From positions 3,059,816 to 3,123,815 of the forward strand of contig OY294052.1 in NCBI GenBank assembly GCA_958510825.1: a DNA stretch of 64,000 nt. Reading direction: 5' to 3'. This DNA comes from Brachypterus glaber (taxonomy: Eukaryota > Arthropoda > Insecta > Coleoptera > Kateretidae). This document shows positions 56,004 to 64,000 of the stretch, one piece after another. How positions within the stretch are numbered: the stretch's first letter is position 1; every line of letters begins with the position of its first letter. Under the pieces are notes generated by a model. It was not told the origin of the DNA and made no database searches. It saw only the letters and a program-made list of their open reading frames with translations. Both the position numbers and the translations under genes were made by a program.

Positions 56004-57651
56004 TAAGCATAAAAACCTCATAAAAACCAACAAAAAATACTTCCTGGTAATACAGAAAAAAAAACTTTTATTAGGTACATCAAAAGAATTATACTACACT
56101 TTTATTACACTGTGAAAATAAAAAGTAATTTCTGCCCGTCCATCTATCAACTTAAATATTTAGTTATTTGTGTTTCAAGGCCCGAATGAACTTGTTTTTT
56201 TGAACGGGTCTAATTTCCCAGTACGCAAAGAAGTAGTTTTGGCCAATAAAAATAAATTTAAGAATAATAGTTATTTATATACCAAGGGACTAAACTGGCT
56301 GTTTTAGTCCCGCTGCATTAGTGTTTCCTGAGCGAGCGAGGGAAACAGAAATGCAAGGGACTAAAACAGCCAAGTTTAGTCCTGAGGTATATACACTATT
56401 TTTTGCAGGGCCAAACATAATTTGTCTAGGTAGATAAAATTAAAATTAAAAACCACGCATCTAAAATCGGTTGTTTTATTTTCGTAATTTAATCAAGATG
56501 CCTGTAAATTGCGAAAAGTCAGTTTAATGGCTATCGCGATTTCAATTGTTTTTTAATATGGTTGACAAAAATGTCAAAAAAATGGATGAAGATGATAAAT
56601 TTTAAGTTATGTATAAATTGTTATAACAATGTTATTTTTAAAGGTTTTCTTTGTTAAAATCAAATAAATTCGTTTGAATCGGTAATTTATTACAGAAAAC
56701 CACCAAACCTAATTTTTGAACCAGCAAAGCACATAGTAAGTATAATATTTTAATATTATCAAGGTTGCCGTGATTTTTATTCCCTAAGGAGAAAAACGGT
56801 AAGTTAAGTCCCGAAAATGAAAGCTTAAAATTAGGTTTTAGTCTTGGTCGTGCAAAAAACTAATTTATAATAATTATTGTTTACTTTATATATATATACA
56901 GCCTGTTCCAGAACTCGCGTACCGAAATTTAAGAGGTGATTCTACATCCAAAAATATGAAAAAAAGTTTCTATAAAGGTTGGTCCGGAAATGAGCCCTAA
57001 GGGAGATACGGCCCTTCGAAGATGACGTATTGAATGGGGAACAAAAAAAAAGCACCAATAAAATTTTAATGCTGCAGGGTGATTCTTCATTTAAAACTGA
57101 GCAAAAAAGTATTATACACCAAAACACCTAAATTTAATATTAAAGGAGTAATAGCCTTTTAAAAAGTAACGTTTTTGGTGGCACAAAATGTTACTTCCTC
57201 TTAATTGCATTTTTTTTTGATAACGGTTGCTCCTACAGTGTTACATTACATGATATTTTATATGTATTTTTACTCTAGAAATCTATATTTTTTACAACAA
57301 ATCCAAAAAACATACACATAGAAAAGTTTGGGGCAAAAATGTTTTAAGCCTCATATATTTTGTCCGTCTGGGCACGCCTCTGGATAAATTAAAAAAATAA
57401 ATTAACATAAACTTATTGCCCTTATTAATACTAGTATACATGCAAAAGCTCGCCGCTCTAGCTTAAACGGTACCCGAGTTATTAATTAAAAACCTTATTT
57501 TTATTACAATTTTAAAGGGCCCTAGATCCCTTAGGGCTCATTTCCGGACCAACCTTTATAAAAACTTTTTTTATATTTTTGGATCTAGAATCACCTCTTA
57601 AATTTTGGCATGCCAGTTATGGATCACCCTGTATATATATTAAGTCTACTG
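56004..57651 (+). repeat. 1,648-bp tandem duplication, unit 2
   Basis: Direct copy of 54356-56003. Identical 61-codon frames at 55294-55479 and 56942-57127 (minus) lie in the duplicated foldback element and are not genes. Near-identity means either a very recent duplication or a redundant assembly join. Confidence 0.92.
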
Positions 57652-59983
57652 TATATCTACGTGGGGTAAGGCCGGCAAACTCTTTACAGTAAGACAACAG
57701 GGGCTCTGAGTCAGATAATAACTTGATTCGCTGTTACTATTTTAAATGTCATGCATTTAAAGAAAAAATCCTTGACACAAGGATTTTTCTACCAAGAGGA
57801 TAATTAAAGGAAACCAAAGTCACAAATAATCTTAAACCGAGGATACATGATGTTAAAATAAGGTTATTACCTCGATTTAAGATAATATAAATCCAAGATA
57901 ATTTATTATCTTCTGCCAAGATAACCTTTTTTTCTGTGAATTAAGGCACTAGTTTGACCAAAATAAATAATGTGAAGAGGGTACTAAAACAATAAAAAAA
58001 AAATAATTTCTATAAAGAAAACCGCAAAAAGCACGCACAATTTGTTTTGAATATTGCTAAAAAAACAATTTCTGGGTAATGTTTAATGTCGCGAATGTAA
58101 TAAACGAGGACATTTGGTAAATTGCGTATGTTCATTTATTTTTCTTTCCGTTCATTATACCGGGTGTCCCAACTCTATTTTCCCAGCGATTTTCTCGAAA
58201 ACTAAAAGAGATAATCAAGTTCTGCGAAAACCATCTTAAATTAGACAACTTAAATTATCTTTTAGCATATATTTGACACTTTCAGCTCTTAAAATGTGGG
58301 CAGGGGGGCATGGGGGGATTTTCTTTTTAATGAAAAGGGGGGCCGTGTGATACATCATTTTAAAGCAAATAAAATTCTCTATTGGACTGTATATTTTTTA
58401 TTTTTCTAATTTTTTTTTTTTAAGGTTTGGACTTTTTATTGTTTTGTGCTAACAAATGCGATTTTTTATTTTTTTTTTGTTAATTTTTAGAATTTTCCTG
58501 TTACACCTAAATGAAAATTTTAAGATGATAAAAAAATAAAGGCCCAGTGTATAATATTCACAGCTAAAAGAATACTATGGAAAATTAAGTAAAATATAAT
58601 TGTTTTTTCAACTTTTTTTATGCGTAAAAATGTAAACCCTTGCCACTCGATTCATTTAAAATGCCTTTAAAACAACAAAAACGAGAGAATTAATTAAATT
58701 GGGACAGGTCGAGATAAATTGGTGTTTTTAGATCCCAATTCAATTAAATAATTAAAAATTTATTCTGATCCTATAAAATATCAATTGATTATCTGTCTAC
58801 GTGTTTGATAACATATTTACATTAATCAATCTCTATTGTTTAACACCTAATTACAAAAACCCTATCTAGACGATAGATATTTTTTACACGTTTTCTGTAA
58901 ACATATATTTGCAAAAAAAGGGCCATGATATACATATGTACGCATATTAGGGTGAGTTCAAAAAAACCGTCTATTTTTTTTTACTTTATACTCTGGATAA
59001 TCGGTTGCTAGACACCTCTAGAAAATTATCACCAAATATGAGCTCTTAATTTTGATAAAAAGGTTCTCCGCTGTACAATTTTCCATTTTTTCCTCAGTAT
59101 TAGAAACAAAAATTCATATCTCTTTGACAACTGTTCGTTAAAAAGTATCTCTCATATTCTTGTAGGAAATCGAACGCTCTACAGAAAAGGTATCTTACAA
59201 TTTTTTCGTAAACCTCACCGTTTAAAAGATATCAAAGGTTAAAGTTTGATTATTTTAAGAGACATTTCTGTTTTGCTTATGAATTTTATAACTCGCTTAC
59301 AAAAAATTGTTATGAATTGCGCAATTCATAGTTTTGTAGGAAATTAACTGCTCTACAAAAATGGTCTCTTATGATTTGTCGATTAAATTAAGCGTTTAAA
59401 ATATATTCATCGTCAAACTTCAATGCATACTAATTTTAATAGTTTGGACTTTTCGAAAAATTTCAATTTAATTTATGAGTCTCACGAAAATTTATACAAA
59501 TTTGAGTTTCTATCGTAAGAGTAACTCTTATAGAAGTTTCCGTTTCGAAAATTTATTTGAAACTTTTTTATTTTAATAATATTTCACAAAACTTCTACTC
59601 GGTGTGGGCCCGAGGACTAATAGGCATCTAATTGCCACGATTTGAATTAGAATATTTACTGAATAGTAAACAATCATTGGACCAAAAAGTTTAACATAAT
59701 TTTGGCCGGGAATAGTGATTACGGAAATATTTAGATTTATCGTATGCTGGCTAGCTAATTTACATTTGAACGTGGCTGTTTCAACTAATGACTGGAAAAT
59801 TGTGATTTTACCACCTCTAACAATGGTAATAAATTTAAAAAAAATGTTCACCCTTGCCCCCTGCCTCCATTGTAACCCTTAAACATATAAAACATACGTA
59901 AAAAGTACATTATTTTGTGCTCTCATAAAGATAGCTCTTATAGCTCTGATTTGATTTTAATAATTGATATGTGATTGTCATTT
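57652..59983. other. A+T-rich region with transposon-end fragments
   Basis: 57755-57945 is a MITE-like segment (AATCCTTGACACAAGGATTT). 58158-58480 starts with ACCGGGTGTCCCAACTC and contains TGTGATACATCATTTTAAAG, shared with 14420-14440. 58955-59460 begins AGGGTGAGTTCAAAAAAACC and has no frame. The frame at 59573-59851 shows no recognisable domain. Confidence 0.45.
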
Positions 59984-60677
59984 ACATCGGCACTTAGTGC
60001 TACTAAGAGTGCCGATGTATTGAAATCTTCGCCGAAAAGTCAAAATCTTTGACCACGTTTTTTTCACATTTCTCGACGTTTTATACCATTCGAAATCAGT
60101 AAAAAAAATTTTTGCGTCCGTCCGTCTCTCTGTCTGTCTGGGTGTAAACTCTCTAACTCCATTTCCACATGAGATATCGTTTTTTTGCATATTGTTTCTT
60201 ATCGTATTCCGAAGAGCTGATTAGATTTTGGGGGTAAACGATTGGGGGTAAGGGGGTAAAAATAGGGTAAAACTCCTATTTTTAGCGTTTTTTGTTTATA
60301 ATTAAGGCAATTATTATTGTATTTGGTTAATTTAGCACTTTTTATAAAAAATAATTTTAAATTGGTCAAAAAATGTTATAAACAACGTTTCCTAAAACGC
60401 ATTGTTTTTGAGATATTGGCGTTTAAAGCAGTAAAAGGTTTTTTTAGCATATCTCACATATTTATAACTCGATTTCAAAAAATTATATTTTAAATAAAAG
60501 CTCTTTTTAAGCCCTATGAAAAATGTTATATACAGTTTTTTGCTACAATATAATGTTTTAAAGATACAGAATTTAAAATCAAACAAAACACCTAATTTGA
60601 AATTTGCAAACTAAATGGCTCTAGTGTACATTAGTGCCGATGTTTTGACAGGGTGCTTGCAACTTTTCATCTAGTTT
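59984..60677 (+). mobile_element. TIR element (CATCGGCACT family), full-length
   Basis: CATCGGCACTTAG near the left end is inverted at TTAGTGCCGATG near the right end (about 60630). A short hairpin CATCGGCACT...AGTGCCGATG is also at 59986-60018. It contains the GTCCGTCTCTCTGTCTG tract and matches 39200-39781. It ends about 160 bp beyond the cathepsin poly(A) signal. Frames inside are not genes. Confidence 0.65.
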
Positions 60678-60835
60678 CATTAACTTGAATCAAGTGAATG
60701 AATGAATTTATTGCAAAGTAATTTTAAATAATACAAATTATTATTTGTAAAATATTTAATTAATTAGTATTAATTAATATCGTGGTACAGCCTCAAAAAT
60801 ACGGTGCAAATACGAGTTGAAAGCACAGATAAGCT

Positions 60836-60841
60836 TTTATT
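60836..60841 (-). promoter_or_regulatory. Poly(A) signal of the cathepsin gene
   Basis: AATAAA on the minus strand, about 30 nt past the stop codon. A second AATAAA lies further downstream at 60707-60712. Confidence 0.6.
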
Positions 60842-60870
60842 AATAAATATTAAGCTATATTTATGAAATC

Positions 60871-61272
60871 CTATAAGACTGGATATACAGCATCAGTAGC
60901 TATACCACATTGATTCCTATTACGGGCTAATCTTATAAAACCATTTTCGCCCCAGCTTTCACCCCAGGAGTTTTTTACAATCCAGTAATCTCCAGATGGT
61001 GATGTTCCATAACCTACAGCTAAAACAGCGTGGTTTAACATATATGTATCGCAATTATCGTCAGTGTATACGCCTGACGAATAAAATTCAATATTATTAG
61101 CATCAATGGCAACGTTTACTGGTCCAATAGTGCCAACCGCGGTTTTTAGAGCCTCTTCGTCACCAGATTCGATCGCTATATATCTAGTCATGTTTAAAAC
61201 ACTTTGTGATTTACGGTATTTGCAGTTTTGGTCTCTTCCTTTGTAAGGGAAGTCTTCTTCTGAACCAATTCC
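60871..61272 (-). CDS. Cathepsin L-like cysteine protease, C-terminal part
   Basis: 133 codons plus stop, open at the 5' side into the assembly gap. This is a papain-family (C1A) endopeptidase, probably secreted and digestive or lysosomal. The fragment starts in the SEEDFPYKGRD segment typical of cathepsin L, then C17, the GPVNVAIDA motif (residues 50-58), the catalytic His (residue 81, in LNHAVLAVGYG) and the catalytic Asn (residue 101, in IVKNSWGESWGENGF). Residues C74 and C122 (NQCGIATDAVYPVL end) are placed to form the family's C-terminal disulfide. Length fits the last 60% of a mature enzyme of about 220 residues. The propeptide and catalytic Cys would lie in the gap or beyond the window; I found no such exon in 61473-64000. 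The reading frame passes through an internal Met at residue 28, so that Met is not the start. Frame, stop and poly(A) signal look intact, so this is probably a functional gene. Confidence 0.92.
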   Translation of the reverse strand, partial: GIGSEEDFPYKGRDQNCKYRKSQSVLNMTRYIAIESGDEEALKTAVGTIGPVNVAIDANNIEFYSSGVYTDDNCDTYMLNHAVLAVGYGTSPSGDYWIVKNSWGESWGENGFIRLARNRNQCGIATDAVYPVL

Positions 61273-61472
61273 NNNNNNNNNNNNNNNNNNNNNNNNNNNN
61301 NNNNNNNNNNNNNNNNNNNNNNNNNNNNNNNNNNNNNNNNNNNNNNNNNNNNNNNNNNNNNNNNNNNNNNNNNNNNNNNNNNNNNNNNNNNNNNNNNNNN
61401 NNNNNNNNNNNNNNNNNNNNNNNNNNNNNNNNNNNNNNNNNNNNNNNNNNNNNNNNNNNNNNNNNNNNNNNN
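61273..61472. other. Assembly gap (200 N)
   Basis: Exactly 200 undetermined bases, interrupting the cathepsin coding region. The round length suggests a placeholder rather than a measured size. Confidence 0.98.
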
Positions 61473-62609
61473 GATTACATTAAATACAATCAAATTTTTT
61501 ATTAGTGTTTATTTTTGAAAAATTCACATTTTCATTTAAATTTGCTGTCTGAAAATAATTACTCCAGGAGCATCGCCCCTGCAGGGTCGAAATTATTTCC
61601 AGATAGCTAATTTTCATGAAAACAGCGAATTTTTCAATGTCAACATATTGTTTACCTTTAGTTCGTGTGGTTGAGACCCCCCATAGTAATGTGTACTATA
61701 GCAATAAATACAAGAGTATTCTGTTGTCCTGGCCAAAGCTCATCAACTGAGCCTCAGTTTTTGTTTCACAGAGCGTGTAGAAAGTATCAAGGTTGTAATT
61801 TAATAGTCTTATGGGGAGATCAAATTTACACGTACTGTAGTAGTTAGGAAGTACTTAATAATGCTATGTTCTGTCGTGTTATTGGTGAAGGTTTTCATTT
61901 TGGTTATATCCCACCTAATTAATGATGATAATCGTCGGAATCAACAGACCTCAGGCCAGAATCGGACAATGAAACACAAAGAGAGGATAAAAATGGGACA
62001 AATTACTTTTTTATAGAGGAAACAAAAGATTATTGAGATACCCAAATTATTCTTTTTTACGCCGGGACCTTTTTTAATAAAAAGACAAATATGTTTTTAG
62101 ATTCCGCTCTCAAAATGTTTGATCAGTATTATACGTATGATATAATACGTAAGTCATATTAAAATTATGCAACTGCATATACAGTGCTGTATTTAACGCA
62201 ATAATAGAATAATCCCTTTGGGGTTGAGTTACAAAATATTTATTTTTAATAGACACCCCTAAAACATTTATTTGCCATTTTGTCTTAAAATATTATAAGC
62301 ATTTAACACTTGGTCCTCGGCTTTGTGGGTATAGAAAAACTGTATTATCTTATTCAGTTGCAGCGACCTCAAACCCTACCTCTTACCAATTTATTATTAT
62401 ATATTGTAAAAAGTTAATGTTAAAGTTAATACTATGCATATTATCATAATACCAATAACTAGTGGTAGAAAAATTACTTTAGGTAGTGTTATATAAACTT
62501 GATACTCACAAAAACCGCATACTAATTAACGCGGTCACGTTTCATATTTAAAACGATAAATTAACTTCGGTTAGGCGTGGTGCAAATTTTATTAAAAGGA
62601 ATATTATAA
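61473..62609. other. Region beyond the gap, no exon recognised
   Basis: No cathepsin catalytic-Cys motif on the minus strand. 61920-62010 is slightly less A+T-rich with a short frame (NDDNRRNQQTSGQNR) that I cannot identify. The frame at 61665-61847 has no domain. Confidence 0.45.
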
Positions 62610-62921
62610 CTTTATCAACATTTATTATTCCATCAATCTATTTTCTAATCATCGTAGACAACTACTCATAAATGTAGAAATAGATGGCGCACAAGTCTAC
62701 ATCAATCTAATGGCTATATTCCTTTTGCGAGTAAAGTCTAAAAACGTTTTCTTAATCAGCGCGCAGAGTTGACTCTTGGTACTGAGGAGGGCCAGTAGCC
62801 CGAAACTGTCAGTCTACCAATATGACTCTGTACGATGATTAGAAAATAGATTGATGGAATAATAAATTAATATTTTTATAATTTTGTTTAAAATTAAAAA
62901 TTTCTGTCCTTTATCAACATT
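62610..62921 (+). mobile_element. Candidate retrozyme-like element with hammerhead ribozyme
   Basis: CTTTATCAACATT at 62610-62622 is repeated at 62909-62921, bracketing about 286 bp. Inside are perfect 36-bp inverted arms (62621-62656, TTTATTATTCCATCAATC onward; 62831-62866), a spacer, a hammerhead motif touching the right arm, and an A/T-rich 3' segment. A 13-bp direct repeat is the length expected of a retrotransposition target duplication rather than a DNA-transposon footprint. No coding capacity. An ordinary foldback MITE is the alternative. Confidence 0.55.
62764..62830 (+). ncRNA. Type I hammerhead ribozyme motif
   Basis: Core: CTGAGGA (62782-62788), GAA (62802-62804), A-U pair of stem III (62805/62813) and cleavage-site C at 62814, that is GTC|TACC. 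Stem I: TTGGTA (62776-62781) pairs with TACCAA (62815-62820); past an internal loop, CAGAGT (62764-62769) pairs with ACTCTG (62825-62830). Stem II: GGGC-CAGTA-GCCC (62789-62801), with the required G-C closing pair. Stem III: ACT-GTC-AGT (62805-62813). All conserved core positions are present; the variable position 7 is G. Loop II contains AGT, complementary to ACT in the stem I internal loop (62772-62774), a possible tertiary contact. The very short stem III is typical of type I hammerheads in animal retroelements, which often act as dimers. Confidence 0.65.
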
Positions 62922-63274
62922 CATAACTGCAGAAATAGGAAGCGGGGTTTTACGTGTGACGACACCTGAAAGCATGTCAACATATGAGATAAACTTCCAC
63001 GGCTAGCCTAAAAAAATTTAAATGAAAAGCCAAACCACCCCGGATTTTTTGATTTTAGGTTGTTTTTGGGACATTTCCAAACAGTTTTTAACAAAAATTG
63101 AAATCGCCCACGAAGCCGTTTTTAAATAAAGTCATTCTTCTCATTCTTCTTCAAGTTTTTCCTGACATCGCAATATGGAGTTTTTTTTGTGAAACACCCT
63201 ATAGCATAGGTACTACCCATGATACTCAATGTATTCACAACCATTCACACGCCTACTTTGTTAATATCCAAAAT
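62922..63274. other. Spacer, no feature recognised
   Basis: No frame or repeat relationship that I can support. Confidence 0.5.
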
Positions 63275-63480
63275 TAAGGTGGTCTTATTTTAGACATTAT
63301 TGCGTTCTAGCCCTGCAATAATCTATGCTACCCAGCTTTCACAGTTTTACATGTTTTTATAGTGAAAGAGCACGAAACACGAACTGCGTTTTTGAGTACG
63401 CCATTACAATTTGAATACAGTTTAAGATGGGGTAGCAGTATTAAGAACATGGTAATAATTTGATTACCCACATTAATTTT
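63275..63480. mobile_element. Short TIR element related to 21502-22323
   Basis: TTAAGGTGGTC at the left and GATTACCCACATTAA at the right are rough inverted ends. The interior GCTACCCAGCTTTCACAG, GAAAGAGCACGAAACACGAA and AAGATGGGGTAGCAGTATTA matches 22080-22300. Confidence 0.6.
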
Positions 63481-63640
63481 TAAACTTTTACTTTTTAAAA
63501 CAAAATGCGTAAAAAAAATATTTAAGAAATTATCTGTAAATATTAAAAAGGTATCAAACTTTTTAGCCATATCCGTTATTTCGAATTTTTCAAAAAGAAT
63601 AAGATTAATTTACAAAATTGGCGGAGGCGCTACCATTAAA
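63481..63640 (-). repeat. Fragment of dispersed families
   Basis: 63493-63590 is the inverse of 11560-11650 (AAAACAAAATGCGT, AAATTATCTGTAAATATTAA). 63610-63640 carries GGCGGAGGCGCTACCATT, as at 20770. The frame at 63328-63570 crosses these repeats and is not a gene. Confidence 0.55.
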
Positions 63641-63811
63641 AACTGTCTGGGCTTAAATATGAGCTCTCGTGTTAAAAAACATGCGTAACGTACTATAGGG
63701 GAAGGGGGGTTCTCGTTGATAAATGTTATTATATCATTTAAAGTTTTTTTAGTTGTTTTTTTCACATAAAAAATATTTAATAACTCTATTTTTCAATATG
63801 AAACGAAATAA

Positions 63812-63814
<3 letters not shown>

Positions 63815-63867
<53 letters not shown>
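63815..63867. repeat. (AT)n microsatellite, about 26 units
   Basis: Uninterrupted alternating AT from 63815 to 63867. Confidence 0.97.
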
Positions 63868-63870
<3 letters not shown>

Positions 63871-64000
63871 TAATTAGTAAATCATATTTTAACCCCCTTA
63901 TTTAAGTTTTAATTAATAGGGTTTATCGCCCATTTGATTACGTAGGTAAAAACTTGCCCCGGCTGTTAATTCTTGCCCCACATTTTTTTTTTAATTAATT

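Noticed and set aside
61194..61272. Separate minus-strand frame beside the gap (VQKKTSLTKEE...)
   Set aside because: This is a wrong-frame reading. The correct frame here continues the cathepsin protein upstream of the internal Met into the N tract.

Overview
This is a strongly A+T-rich window of animal nuclear DNA, most likely from an insect. The evidence is a cathepsin L-like cysteine protease fragment, a 5'-truncated non-LTR retrotransposon with insect-type RNase H and zinc-finger sequence and a (TAC)n tail, a tRNA-derived SINE, and dozens of short terminal-inverted-repeat elements. A beetle is my best guess, but that is inference.

The window is gene-poor. The only clear host gene is at the right end: the last 133 codons of a cathepsin L-like protease (minus strand, 60871-61272), which run into a 200-base assembly gap. 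One further conserved-looking piece is a possible 44-codon exon at 40382-40513 (minus), whose protein I do not recognise. Nearly all other open frames are chance frames or lie in repeats.

The rest is layered repeats. (a) About 428-bp TA-flanked MITEs at 3.1, 5.3 and 16.1 kb. (b) A roughly 275-340 bp family with a CG-rich hairpin at 2.5, 32.6, 33.5, 43.5 and 48.1 kb. (c) A roughly 410-bp twin-hairpin family at 12.0, 27.0 and 41.0 kb, with a longer relative at 4.9-6.2 kb. (d) Large foldback elements at 16.9-18.0, 36.1-36.6 and 36.6-37.4 kb and inside a 1,648-bp perfect-looking tandem duplication (54356-57651). (e) Two hAT-type MITEs with perfect 8-bp target duplications (19338-19883; 30312-30465). 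(f) A MITE that carries two tandem arrays (7708-8620). (g) A tRNA-derived SINE (42.15-42.6 kb). Several insertions can be read directly because a second copy of the host repeat in the same window keeps the empty site.

The most interesting object is at 62764-62830 (+). It matches every conserved nucleotide of a type I hammerhead self-cleaving ribozyme, has three pairing stems, and sits against a 36-bp inverted repeat inside a unit of about 286 bp bracketed by a 13-bp direct repeat. The arrangement resembles a small non-autonomous, ribozyme-bearing retroelement.
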